From Lachnospiraceae bacterium UBA1759 (lineage in GTDB: Bacteria > Bacillota > Clostridia > Lachnospirales > Lachnospiraceae), in contig DCHF01000032.1 of assembly GCA_002315555.1 (NCBI GenBank), forward strand, positions 1 to 16,114: 16,114 nt of DNA. The letters run 5' to 3'. A model generated the notes under the pieces. That model was given only the letters and a program-made list of their open reading frames with translations, had not been told where the DNA came from and searched no databases. The translations under genes and the position numbers were made by a program. This document shows positions 1 to 6,577 of this stretch, piece after piece. Within the stretch, counting starts at the first letter, position 1. Every line of letters begins with the position of its first letter.

Positions 1-21
1 CAGCCACTTGAGTACTTCTCC
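1..21 (-). tRNA. tRNA-Ser, 5' end only (runs off the left edge)
   Basis: Read on the minus strand, the first 21 bases are GGAGAAGTACTCAAGTGGCTG. This matches the start of bacterial tRNA-Ser: a 7-base acceptor strand GGAGAAG, T8-A9, the D-stem CTC, and the D-loop AAGTGGCTG with its conserved GG. The rest of the gene, including the anticodon, lies outside the window, so the isoacceptor cannot be named. A consensus promoter sits about 45 bp upstream in the right orientation, as expected for a stable RNA gene. The identification rests on 21 bases only. Confidence 0.75.
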
Positions 22-66
22 AAACAGCCTCTACCAAGTCTATACTCTTTTTCGAGCGCAATCGTT

Positions 67-95
67 ATTATAACGAGTCACTTCTCTTTTGTCAA
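67..95 (-). promoter_or_regulatory. Consensus sigma-A promoter for the tRNA-Ser
   Basis: On the minus strand there is a perfect -35 TTGACA (95-90) and a perfect -10 TATAAT (72-67) separated by exactly 17 bp. The predicted start is near position 60, giving a leader of about 40 nt before the tRNA. The DNA just upstream (about 96-130) is A-rich on the transcribed strand, resembling an UP element. The -10 lies inside a near-palindrome TCGTTATTATAACGA (62-76). The fit to consensus agrees with a strong stable-RNA promoter. Confidence 0.85.
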
Positions 96-214
96 CACCT
101 TTTCAATCAATTTTTCTTTATTTTTCAAGGGTTTCAGCGCCTCCACAACATCTTGTGGCTATGTATGTCATCGAGCCCCAAGACAATAGCGCGCGGGATT
201 TCTTCTATATAAAT

Positions 215-243
215 AGACCGCCTCGGCATATGCGAGACGGTCT
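215..243 (-). terminator. Terminator of the nucleoside salvage operon
   Basis: On the minus strand the arms AGACCGTCTCG and CGAGGCGGTCT form an 11-bp stem (one U-G pair) around a 7-nt loop, beginning 9 nt past the stop codon of the last gene. A moderately T-rich run (TATTTATATAG) follows. The tail is not a pure U-tract, so termination may be incomplete, but its position at the end of the gene cluster fits. Confidence 0.75.
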
Positions 244-252
244 GACATTCAC

Positions 253-585
253 TTAATACTCCAGGTCTTTCATGAGCGGTATTACATTGATCACGGGCTC
301 CTCGTAGGGATGAATCTTACGAATAGCGATCTCCGTTTCTTTTGCACGCTCCGCACGTACCAGAACTTCGACTCTCAGTTCCGTTCCATAAGAAAGTTCG
401 CCCGGGGTTCCGTCGTATGGGTTGCTTCCCGCAAGCGGCCGCCAGGTTCCTTTTGTTTCTATATAAGATGTGCAGCTGTCGTAATCGCCGATGTGACCGG
501 CATCCACTTCCTGAAGCGCCTTCTGCAACCGGTCCAGATGACTCTCCGGAATCAGGATCTGAAACAGATACCATTTAAATTTCAT
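253..585 (-). CDS. NIF3-insert (YqfO/CutA-like) domain small protein
   Basis: This 110-residue protein resembles the CutA/PII-like domain inserted into NIF3/YqfO-family proteins, here standing alone. Visible family features are a GHIGDYD segment, a TWRPLAGSNPYDG segment, and HPYEEP near the C-terminus. It is probably cytosolic; its biochemical role is not established, although the fold is often linked to metal or small-ligand binding and trimerisation. The gene overlaps the end of udp. An upstream ATG at 591 would sit only 2 nt after the AAGGA ribosome site, whereas the ATG at 585 has 8 nt spacing, so 585 is preferred. It is the last gene of the operon, with a terminator 9 nt beyond its stop. 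The overlap suggests translation coupled to uridine phosphorylase. The family is fairly certain, the function is not. Confidence 0.8.
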   Translation of the reverse strand: MKFKWYLFQILIPESHLDRLQKALQEVDAGHIGDYDSCTSYIETKGTWRPLAGSNPYDGTPGELSYGTELRVEVLVRAERAKETEIAIRKIHPYEEPVINVIPLMKDLEY

Positions 586-1372
586 ATGCATCTTCCTTGA
601 TCATCGTCCGAATAGCGTCGATCGCGATACCGATCGCCCGGTCCGTATCATGATACTGCGAATTGGGAAGGCCCGCTTTTGCACGCTCCTGATTCGCTAC
701 CGCAAGAAGGATCGCGCCGGCTTTCACGCGACGATACTGCGCCACGATGAAGAGAGCGGCAGATTCCATCTCGGATGCCTTGCAGCCCATCGCCACCCAG
801 GCGTCCCATTTGTTCAGGAGCTCGTTGCTGTTCGGAAGGAGCTCCGGCTGATGCTGGCCGTAAAAAGCATCCTTGCACTGAACGACACCTACATGATAAT
901 TGAACTCCGGTTTTTTGCGGAAGGCAGCCTTTGCCGCTTTAATAAGCGCATTGGTGACTTCAATATCCGCAACTGCCGGGTATTCGATCGGCGCGTATTC
1001 CTTTGAGGTACCTTCCATACGGACCGCACCCGTGGCAATGACTACATCGCCGCCGCAGACATCACAGTCGATGCCTCCGCACGTCCCCACGCGAATGAAG
1101 ACCTCCGCACCGACATTGACCAGCTCCTCCATGGCGATCGACGCGGACGGACCGCCGATGCCCGTGGACGTCACGCTGACGCGCACACCATCGAGTGTTC
1201 CGGTATACGTCACAAACTCACGACTATCGGCCACCAGGACCGGATCATCAAAATATGCCGCGATCTTTGCGCAGCGCTTGGGATCCCCCGGAAGAAGAAC
1301 ATATTTGCCGACATCGCCGGGCTTCAAGCCCACATGATACTGAATTCCGGCACCTTCTGTGTAATCGATCAT
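575..1372 (-). CDS. udp: Uridine phosphorylase
   Basis: This 265-residue cytosolic enzyme of the NP-I nucleoside phosphorylase family should cleave uridine (and perhaps deoxyuridine) with phosphate to uracil and (deoxy)ribose-1-phosphate. Phosphate-site motifs LPGDPKR (27-33) and RVGTCGG (94-100) are present, as is the ribose-binding EMES (201-204). The CKDAFYGQH segment (166-174) matches the uracil-specificity loop of Udp rather than of purine phosphorylases. Length is close to the usual 250-260. The start at 1372 has a GGAAAGG ribosome site upstream and a good N-terminus. It lies 156 bp downstream of deoC, the widest gap in the operon, and overlaps the next gene. With DeoD, Cdd and DeoC it completes a pyrimidine and purine nucleoside salvage set. 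Substrate choice within the family is inferred from motifs. Confidence 0.9.
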   Translation of the reverse strand: MIDYTEGAGIQYHVGLKPGDVGKYVLLPGDPKRCAKIAAYFDDPVLVADSREFVTYTGTLDGVRVSVTSTGIGGPSASIAMEELVNVGAEVFIRVGTCGGIDCDVCGGDVVIATGAVRMEGTSKEYAPIEYPAVADIEVTNALIKAAKAAFRKKPEFNYHVGVVQCKDAFYGQHQPELLPNSNELLNKWDAWVAMGCKASEMESAALFIVAQYRRVKAGAILLAVANQERAKAGLPNSQYHDTDRAIGIAIDAIRTMIKEDAYEI

Positions 1373-1390
1373 TATAAAAGCCTTTCCGAT

Positions 1391-1446
1391 CTATCCGAAT
1401 TACAAAAATATAAAGCATCCGGATCTCTCACATTGACTATCCGAAT
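1391..1446. repeat. Pair of 10-bp direct repeats CTATCCGAAT upstream of udp
   Basis: CTATCCGAAT occurs at 1391-1400 and again at 1437-1446, 46 bp apart start to start. The palindrome ATCCGGAT at 1417-1424 shares the ATCCG core and sits between them. Such spaced copies can be sites for a DNA-binding regulator, but no known operator is recognised. Confidence 0.5.
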
Positions 1447-1484
1447 CCTTATATGAACTCTCTGAATTCCCTGCCTAAAGCACT

Positions 1485-1512
1485 CTATCCCCGCACATAC
1501 ATGCAGGGATAG
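1485..1512 (-). other. Intercistronic RNA hairpin after deoC
   Basis: On the minus strand CTATCCCTGCA pairs with TGCGGGGATAG (11 bp, one U-G pair) around a 6-nt loop, starting 17 nt after the deoC stop. No U-tract follows, so it is not a standard intrinsic terminator. It could protect the upstream mRNA from 3' decay or lower expression of the last two genes. The stem is seen directly; the role is inferred. Confidence 0.6.
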
Positions 1513-1528
1513 ATTCTTAAGGTACAAA

Positions 1529-2197
1529 TTAATACTGGCCGTCGTCCGGAAGCTGCTTTGCGATCTTCACAATGCGGGAGGTTCCCAGACGGTCTGCGCC
1601 AAGCTCCAGGAAGTGCTCGGCATCTTCGATGGAAGAGATGCCGCCTGCAGCCTTCATTTTAACGTCCGGTCCGATGTTTGCCGCGAACACTTCAATGTCA
1701 TGGAAGGTTGCGCCGGCGGTACCGAAACCGGTCGATGTCTTAATATAATCCGCGCCGGCTCTCGTTACAACGCGGCTCATTTCCGCCTTTTCTTCATCGG
1801 TCAGATAGCAGGTCTCCACGATGACCTTCAGGATCTTTTCCCCGCAAGCTGCCTTCAACGTGCGTATCTCCTCCTCCAGAAGATCGTACCGACCGTCCTT
1901 GACCCAGCCCATATTGATGACCATGTCGATCTCATCGGCACCGCCTTCAATGGCATCCTTTGTTTCAAATTCCTTGACAGCTGTCGTGTTGTAACCGTTC
2001 GGGAAACCGATAACGGTGCAGATGGCCACACGGCCCTGCGCATAGTCCGCGGCCTGCTTGACATAAGACGGCGGAATGCAGACAGAAGCGGTCTCAAATT
2101 TGATACCATCGTCCACGATTGCCTTGATCTGTTCCCATGTTGCAGTCTGTGCAAGCAGGGTATGATCACAGTGATTCAAGATTTTTTTGATATCCAT
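1529..2197 (-). CDS. deoC: Deoxyribose-phosphate aldolase
   Basis: This 222-residue cytosolic TIM-barrel class I aldolase splits 2-deoxyribose-5-phosphate into acetaldehyde and glyceraldehyde-3-phosphate, the exit from deoxynucleoside breakdown. The Schiff-base lysine is K153 in YIKTSTGFGT, with the supporting D91 (EIDMVIN) and K182 (KMKAAGG). Length matches the family. The frame is open further upstream to 2311, but those 38 residues overlap cdd and do not look like DeoC. The ATG at 2197 begins MDIKKILNHCDHT, the normal N-terminus. Its ribosome site is weak (a purine run AAAGAG), unlike its neighbours. It follows cdd by 43 bp, a gap that contains a perfect palindrome. Deoxyribose-1-phosphate from DeoD and Udp must be isomerised by a phosphopentomutase, which is not in this window. 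Confidence 0.95.
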   Translation of the reverse strand: MDIKKILNHCDHTLLAQTATWEQIKAIVDDGIKFETASVCIPPSYVKQAADYAQGRVAICTVIGFPNGYNTTAVKEFETKDAIEGGADEIDMVINMGWVKDGRYDLLEEEIRTLKAACGEKILKVIVETCYLTDEEKAEMSRVVTRAGADYIKTSTGFGTAGATFHDIEVFAANIGPDVKMKAAGGISSIEDAEHFLELGADRLGTSRIVKIAKQLPDDGQY

Positions 2198-2219
2198 AGC
2201 GTTTTCTCTTTCGTGTTCT

Positions 2220-2237
2220 TTCCTATTATAATAGGAA
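2220..2237. repeat. Perfect 18-bp palindrome between cdd and deoC
   Basis: TTCCTATTATAATAGGAA is a perfect inverted repeat without a spacer, 3 bp after the cdd stop and 22 bp before the deoC start. Lacking a loop, it looks more like a DNA-binding dyad than a terminator, although an RNA hairpin with a small loop is possible. The TATAAT inside could act as a -10 box for deoC, but the DNA 17 bp upstream is a poor -35 box. Confidence 0.6.
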
Positions 2238-2240
2238 GTG

Positions 2241-2639
2241 TTACAGACTGAAGGAGTGCGGGAGCATCTCCTCCATACTATATATATGGTAGGTTTCCGG
2301 ATCAACCGCAAGAATTACCCTAAAGTCCTTCTTTGCGAACTCACTCATGACCTGGCGGCAGGTGCCGCACGGCGGACACTCCTGTGACGGCATTTCCCCC
2401 TTTGGCGCGCCGACGATGACGATGGCATCCAGCTCGGTCTCGCCCTCGGAGACCGCCTTAAAGATGGCCGTCCGCTCGGCGCAGATCGTTGCGCCATAAG
2501 CCGCATTTTCGATGTTGCAGCCGGTATAGACCTTACCGCTCTTTGTCAGAAGCGCCGCGCCAACCGCGAAGTTTGAATACGGCACATAGGAAAAGCCGCG
2601 CATTTCGAGCGCCTTTTCGATCAATTCACGAATACTCAT
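2241..2639 (-). CDS. cdd: Cytidine deaminase
   Basis: This 132-residue homotetrameric-type zinc enzyme hydrolyses cytidine and deoxycytidine to uridine and deoxyuridine, feeding Udp in the same operon. The zinc and catalytic motif is complete: C53-A-E55 with the catalytic glutamate, and P90-C91-G-T-C94-R-Q supplying the other two zinc cysteines. The substrate-binding segment YVPYSNFAVGAAL and the NIENAAYG motif are both present. Length is typical of the small Bacillus-type enzyme. An AAAGGA ribosome site precedes the ATG. It lies 22 bp after deoD and 43 bp before deoC. No anomalies were seen. Confidence 0.96.
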   Translation of the reverse strand: MSIRELIEKALEMRGFSYVPYSNFAVGAALLTKSGKVYTGCNIENAAYGATICAERTAIFKAVSEGETELDAIVIVGAPKGEMPSQECPPCGTCRQVMSEFAKKDFRVILAVDPETYHIYSMEEMLPHSFSL

Positions 2640-2661
2640 GCAGTCCGTCCTTTGAGGTTTC

Positions 2662-3369
2662 TTATGCGATCTCGAGCGCGATCTCCATCATCTTTGTGAA
2701 CGAGGTCTGGCGTTCTTCAGCGGTCGTGTTTTCTTCCGGATAAATGAAGGAATCGCTGACGGTGCAGATGCACAGCGCATTCTTGCCGGCACGTGCGGCG
2801 TTGCAATACAGTGCTGCGGACTCCATTTCGATACCCAGAACGCCCATCTTTGCCCACTTCATTGCGGAATCCGCGTCGTCATAGAACATATCGGAGGAGA
2901 ACAGGTTACCGACCTTGAAGTTTACGCCGGACTTTCTGCACTCGGCAACGGCCTTTTCCAGAAGCTCGTAGCTTGCGATGGGACAGAAGGTGCCCGGAAG
3001 CTCGTACTGTGCGGCATAGTTGCCGTTGGTGCAGGCGCCCTGTGCGACGATGATGTCGCGTGCATGGAGATCCTTGTCGATGCTGCCGCAGGAACCTACA
3101 CGGATGATATTCTTAACGCCGTAGAAGTTGAACAGCTCATAAGAATAGATGCCGATGGCCGGCTGGCCCATACCGGAAGCCATGACGGAAACTCTCTTTC
3201 CCTTGTAATAGCCGGTATAGCCCTGTACGCCGCGGACGTTGTTTACGAGAACCGCATCCTCAAGGAAGGTCTCTGCGATGAATTTGGAACGAAGCGGATC
3301 ACCGGGCATCAGAACGGTTTCTGCAAAATCTCCGACTTGCGCGCTGATATGGGGTGTAGGTACTGCCAT
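2662..3369 (-). CDS. deoD: Purine nucleoside phosphorylase, DeoD type
   Basis: This 235-residue cytosolic hexameric-type phosphorylase converts purine (deoxy)nucleosides plus phosphate to the free base and (deoxy)ribose-1-phosphate. The family markers are in order: TPHI with H8 (the histidine donated to the neighbouring subunit), MPGDP (21-25), R90-VGSCG, EMESAALY (181-188), and TVSD with D206, the residue equivalent to the catalytic Asp204 of the E. coli enzyme. Length is as expected. The start ATG overlaps the stop of the preceding glycosidase by one base (TAATG), with a good AAGGAG site 9 nt upstream inside that gene, so translation is probably coupled. It is the first salvage gene of the operon. 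Confidence 0.96.
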   Translation of the reverse strand: MAVPTPHISAQVGDFAETVLMPGDPLRSKFIAETFLEDAVLVNNVRGVQGYTGYYKGKRVSVMASGMGQPAIGIYSYELFNFYGVKNIIRVGSCGSIDKDLHARDIIVAQGACTNGNYAAQYELPGTFCPIASYELLEKAVAECRKSGVNFKVGNLFSSDMFYDDADSAMKWAKMGVLGIEMESAALYCNAARAGKNALCICTVSDSFIYPEENTTAEERQTSFTKMMEIALEIA

Positions 3370-5282
3370 TATTGAATCTCCTTTAAATATATTTTCTTTT
3401 TATTTTTTGATGCTGCAGGAGCGTATTTTGCGGGTGAGCCGGCCATGATATATTCGCCGTCCGCATCACAAGATACCGGGTAAATGCTGTAAACCGCGGT
3501 GCCATCCATCGGAAGAGTGATGGTCTCTACGGTCTCAGCCGTTACAACAGCATACTTTTTCGTAAAATATTCGTATGAAACATACTTTTTATCCGCTGCA
3601 AGACCGGTAATTTCCTTGTAGGCGACCGTATCGGTGACGTCGCCGAGGGATACATTGAAAACGGCCAGGGCAAAAGCATCGCCGCTCACATTGAAGATCT
3701 TTAACAGGCGGTCTTCGACGCTGCAGTCCGTAAAGATCAAATCTTCCGTGGGGCGTGCGGCTTCGTCAAAGCGGATGATGCGGCCGTCGTCTTCAATGAC
3801 GGGAGCGATCATAGAGGCATCGGAGTCACCAAGGGCGTCGCTGACATAAATCGGCGAACCGCTGACGGCGCGAAGGACGCCGGACTCAACCGGTGCGGCC
3901 TTTCCGGACCACCACATATCGTAATCGCAATAATAGATCTCATTGTGCCAAAGCGCGCTGTAAACATTCTGTGCCACATGCTTCAGGAAACCGCGCTCGA
4001 CCTCCGGGAAGAAGTCGTCACTGTTTCTGGAAACCGCGGTGTGATGGCGGGAGAGTACGCTCTCCATATCCATGCCCATGCAATTGATGATGCAGCCGCC
4101 AAAGTTTTTGTCGACGGAGCGTTCAACCGCTTCATGGGCGATGCGGCATCCGACCGGCCCCGGAATCATGTTCTCGATATGATGCGGATGGGAGCTCTGG
4201 TTATCGACTTTGACAAAATCCACGCCTTCGGACGCCAGATAAGAGTGCCATGCATCCCAGAACATAAATGCGCGGTCGGCGTCGTGTGCGGGGATCGCAT
4301 AGCCTTCCGGCGTGATCTCCAGACAATCCTTCCATTCCTCGTATAAGGGGCTTTCCATGTCAACGCCGCTCCAGTAGCCCTCAAACGCATGCCAGACACC
4401 GACATATTTTACGCCGTAGTCCCGCTTCATGCGGTCTATGCAGCCCTTCAATCCGTTCGGAAATTTGCTTGCATCCGCCTTAAAAGCCGTCAGGAAACGC
4501 TCGCGTACGGACATCCAGCCGTCGTCGATGATGACCCAGCCGACCGGAATTCCCTTTGCCTTAAACTCTTCGAGTTTTTCCATTATTTTGTCTTCGGTGA
4601 CCTGGGTATAGAAAGCGTTCCAGGTACACCAGCCAAACCATTCCATGATCTCCGGGTACTTGCGGTCGTGCTTCAGAAGCGCGGTCATGCCGTCAAGAGC
4701 CGCAATGTTTTCCATCGCCGTGCGGTAGATCGTGATGGGATCCTTGCCGATGGTCACCGCTGCAAAATCACCGGTCAGCGTGCAAATATTGTCCGTGCGG
4801 GGCTCCAGATGAAGGCCCTCACCGTCGATCTCCGCGCTGAAATTTCCGCTGCAAAGAAGCTGCACATATACCAGGTTTTCCTTATATTTCAAGAGAATCG
4901 ACTGCGTTCTGGGCACGATTTCCGAAAACGCTTTCGGAAATTCGGGATAGGTCCACCAGTCCTTGTCCATAAAGGAACCCAGGATCTTTTCCGGCGTTTC
5001 TCCGCCAAAGGAGAAGTTCACGCTGCGCTTTGCGGAAAAGGCTTTTCCAACGTTGTGGTCGGAGGAAGCATCCAGACCGAGGACGATCGTATCGCCCTTT
5101 TTCCGCGCCGTGATTTCAAATCCGGTCAGCTCCTTCGGACCTTCAAAGGAATAGCAGGCTGTGTCGGATTGCTCGTTTTTTGCGGTCTGTCGAATCGCTG
5201 AAACCGTCTCTCCGATCTTTACGGTCGGTGCCGCTCCATTCAATAATTCTTCCGTAATAAATGCCAAAAGATTCGAATTCAT
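3369..5282 (-). CDS. GH36 alpha-galactosidase-like glycosidase (raffinose synthase/Sip1 family)
   Basis: This 637-residue protein belongs to the raffinose synthase/seed-imbibition (Sip1) branch of glycoside hydrolase family 36, which cleaves or transfers alpha-galactosyl groups. An N-terminal beta-sandwich region (about 1-200) precedes a TIM barrel with WFGWCTWNAFY (215-225), IIDDGW (251-256), the nucleophile D360 in KVDNQ and the likely acid/base D422 in RNSDDFF. A C-terminal beta domain follows. There is no signal peptide, so it acts on imported substrate. The frame extends 11 codons upstream, but the ATG at 5282 has a fine AGGAGA ribosome site 6 nt away and is chosen. It is the first gene of the operon and overlaps deoD by one base. 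A glycosidase leading nucleoside salvage genes is unexpected. The exact substrate is unknown, and a nucleoside- or galactoside-related glycoside is only a guess. Confidence 0.88.
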   Translation of the reverse strand: MNSNLLAFITEELLNGAAPTVKIGETVSAIRQTAKNEQSDTACYSFEGPKELTGFEITARKKGDTIVLGLDASSDHNVGKAFSAKRSVNFSFGGETPEKILGSFMDKDWWTYPEFPKAFSEIVPRTQSILLKYKENLVYVQLLCSGNFSAEIDGEGLHLEPRTDNICTLTGDFAAVTIGKDPITIYRTAMENIAALDGMTALLKHDRKYPEIMEWFGWCTWNAFYTQVTEDKIMEKLEEFKAKGIPVGWVIIDDGWMSVRERFLTAFKADASKFPNGLKGCIDRMKRDYGVKYVGVWHAFEGYWSGVDMESPLYEEWKDCLEITPEGYAIPAHDADRAFMFWDAWHSYLASEGVDFVKVDNQSSHPHHIENMIPGPVGCRIAHEAVERSVDKNFGGCIINCMGMDMESVLSRHHTAVSRNSDDFFPEVERGFLKHVAQNVYSALWHNEIYYCDYDMWWSGKAAPVESGVLRAVSGSPIYVSDALGDSDASMIAPVIEDDGRIIRFDEAARPTEDLIFTDCSVEDRLLKIFNVSGDAFALAVFNVSLGDVTDTVAYKEITGLAADKKYVSYEYFTKKYAVVTAETVETITLPMDGTAVYSIYPVSCDADGEYIMAGSPAKYAPAASKNKKKIYLKEIQ

Positions 5283-5299
5283 ATTGTCTCCTGAAATAA

Positions 5300-5329
5300 A
5301 CTGAATTCGCCGCATCTGCGGTCTTCAGT
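5300..5329 (-). promoter_or_regulatory. Dyad at the start of the salvage operon transcript
   Basis: On the minus strand, ACTGAA and TTCAGT form the outer arms and CCGCA and TGCGG the inner arms of a two-part stem with 2-nt and 4-nt internal strands between. The dyad begins 3 bp past the -10 box and covers the predicted start near 5326. As DNA it could be an operator for a repressor; as RNA most of it would be a hairpin in a leader of about 44 nt. The symmetry is seen directly; the role is inferred. Confidence 0.5.
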
Positions 5330-5332
5330 TTT

Positions 5333-5361
5333 ATTATATTGAAATTCAAACTCTTTTGCAA
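5333..5361 (-). promoter_or_regulatory. Promoter of the glycosidase-nucleoside salvage operon
   Basis: On the minus strand -35 TTGCAA (5361-5356) and -10 TATAAT (5338-5333) are separated by exactly 17 bp. The predicted start is near 5326, about 44 nt before the glycosidase ATG. No other promoter this good is seen on the minus strand until the tRNA promoter, so it probably drives all six genes. Confidence 0.85.
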
Positions 5362-5363
5362 CC

Positions 5364-5419
5364 TTGTCCGATGGATTTCTGTCCTTTGGGACAACACAGA
5401 ACGGATCCCGGGCGGATCC
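5364..5419 (+). promoter_or_regulatory. Inverted repeats in the leader of the DUF4349 gene
   Basis: TTGTCC (5364-5369) and TGTCC (5380-5384) face GGACAA (5389-5394), so the last site can pair with either. Two GGATCC copies (5403-5408, 5414-5419) flank a 5-base spacer just before the GGAGGA ribosome site. These may be operator half-sites or a leader hairpin. No convincing sigma-A promoter for the downstream gene was found, so where its transcript starts is uncertain. Confidence 0.3.
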
Positions 5420-5437
5420 ATTGATCGGAGGAACATT

Positions 5438-6499
5438 ATGAAGAAGAATCTGACGGCCGGTGTGGCCGGTATTTTAGCATTATCCTTATTCCTGATGGGC
5501 TGCGGCGGTTCTGCGTCCAAGGCCGATGCAGGCTTTTACATTCAGGAGACTGTTACGGCAAACGCCGGAAGCAATTATTATGATAACAGCAACGAATATG
5601 GTGAAGCGGAAGTAATCGGGGACTGGTATTACGGAGAAGAAACATCGGCAGAAAAGGTCAGCAATGACTTTGTTCAGGAAGTTAAGAACAATGAAAAACT
5701 CGTCTACACCTGCAGCATCAATATGGAAACGCTGGAGTTCACGAAGTGCGTGAGCACACTGAAGGAGCTGATCAAGAAATACGAGGGCTTCATCGAAAGC
5801 GAGACTCAATCCGATGATTCCTACGGCTGGTATATGAACTCCTATGTAAAGACCTCCGGAACACTGCAGGAATACATCGTTGTTCGGATCCCCACGGAGA
5901 ACTACAACGCCTTCCTTGATGATCTGGACGGCACCGGAAAGATCACGAATAAGAGTCAGAACGTCGAAAACATCACAAAAACCTACTATAATACGGAGAC
6001 GACCATCAAGTCACTGGAGACCCAGGAGGGCCGCCTTCTTGAGATGATGGAGCAGGCATCGACCATCGAAGAGATGCTGTACATCGAGGACCGTCTGAGC
6101 GAAGTCCAGAACGAGCTTGCCATGTACAAGAATAACTTAAGCGAGATGGATACCGATGTCGCTTACTCCACCGTTACGCTTCGGATCAATGAGGTCCTTG
6201 AATACAGCAAGGAGGCCGAACCCGTAAAGACCTCCACCTTTACGGACCGACTGAAAAATACGCTGAAAGACACCTGGACCGGCTTCCTGAATTTTCTGGA
6301 AGAGTTCCTGTTCTTCCTGATCGAGATCACCCCGGTCCTCCTGTTCCTGGGTGCGTTTGGCGGAATCATCGCGCTGATCATCGTGAAGAGCGTGAAGGCG
6401 TCCAAGAAGAGAAGAGCGAAAAAGGCCGAAAAGAGTGCGGTTCGGAATGATAGCGATGTCGCTGTCACGATCCCGGAAGAGGAAACGAAGAAAAACTGA
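5438..6499 (+). CDS. DUF4349 membrane lipoprotein
   Basis: This 353-residue protein has a lipoprotein signal peptide ending in LFLMGC (lipidated C22). A linker rich in Ser, Asn, Tyr and acidic residues follows (about 23-85), then a DUF4349 domain (about 86-255) beginning EKLVYTCSINMETL and containing a predicted coiled coil (about 185-240). A transmembrane helix sits near 290-316, followed by a Lys/Arg-rich then acidic cytoplasmic tail. It is thus anchored at both ends, with the domain outside the membrane. DUF4349 has no assigned activity. The open frame starts earlier at 5339, but the ATG at 5438 has a GGAGGA ribosome site and begins the signal peptide. It stands alone, divergent from the salvage operon and closed by a terminator at 6578-6612. 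Confidence 0.88.
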   Translation: MKKNLTAGVAGILALSLFLMGCGGSASKADAGFYIQETVTANAGSNYYDNSNEYGEAEVIGDWYYGEETSAEKVSNDFVQEVKNNEKLVYTCSINMETLEFTKCVSTLKELIKKYEGFIESETQSDDSYGWYMNSYVKTSGTLQEYIVVRIPTENYNAFLDDLDGTGKITNKSQNVENITKTYYNTETTIKSLETQEGRLLEMMEQASTIEEMLYIEDRLSEVQNELAMYKNNLSEMDTDVAYSTVTLRINEVLEYSKEAEPVKTSTFTDRLKNTLKDTWTGFLNFLEEFLFFLIEITPVLLFLGAFGGIIALIIVKSVKASKKRRAKKAEKSAVRNDSDVAVTIPEEETKKN

Positions 6500-6577
6500 T
6501 TTTAAAACGATCGGTTAATGGATGAAAAACATACACTGAATAGTTGAAGAATCACAAATAAACAGTTAAAAACACAG

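Larger units (their letters stand above)
1373..1528 (-). promoter_or_regulatory. deoC-udp gap with repeats; possible internal control region
   Basis: This 156-bp gap is unusually wide for this operon and has no credible gene. It holds an RNA hairpin just after deoC (1485-1512), two copies of a 10-bp repeat (1391-1400 and 1437-1446) and an ATCCGGAT palindrome (1417-1424) between them. On the minus strand a TATATT at 1412-1407 could be a -10 box, but no acceptable -35 box was found at 16-18 bp. It may be a regulated start site for udp or an mRNA-processing region. The evidence is structural only. Confidence 0.35.

Noticed and set aside
145..180. Second hairpin (CTTGTGGCT with AGCCCCAAG) downstream of the operon terminator
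   Set aside because: It has a mismatch, a 13-nt loop and no T-run, so it could be chance.
900..1337. Plus-strand open frame of 145 codons opposite udp
   Set aside because: It lies wholly within udp, whose motifs are intact, and has no ribosome site or recognisable domain.
1613..2251. Plus-strand open frame of 212 codons opposite deoC
   Set aside because: DeoC has all catalytic residues in the other strand; the antisense translation is rich in Cys, Arg and His without a pattern.
2198..2311. N-terminal extension of deoC to an upstream ATG
   Set aside because: It would overlap cdd, includes the palindrome, and its residues do not match the family, whereas MDIKKILNHCDHT does.
4389..5201. Long open frame (270 codons) on the plus strand opposite the GH36 gene
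   Set aside because: It is antisense to a gene with clear catalytic motifs, lacks a recognisable family or ribosome site, and reads as a codon-bias shadow.
5283..5332. Riboswitch in the leader of the salvage operon
   Set aside because: The leader is only about 44 nt, too short for a known purine riboswitch, and lacks a terminator-antiterminator pair.
5403..5419. Two GGATCC copies as a mobile-element or cloning scar
   Set aside because: There are no target-site duplications or vector-like flanks, and short palindromes arise by chance.
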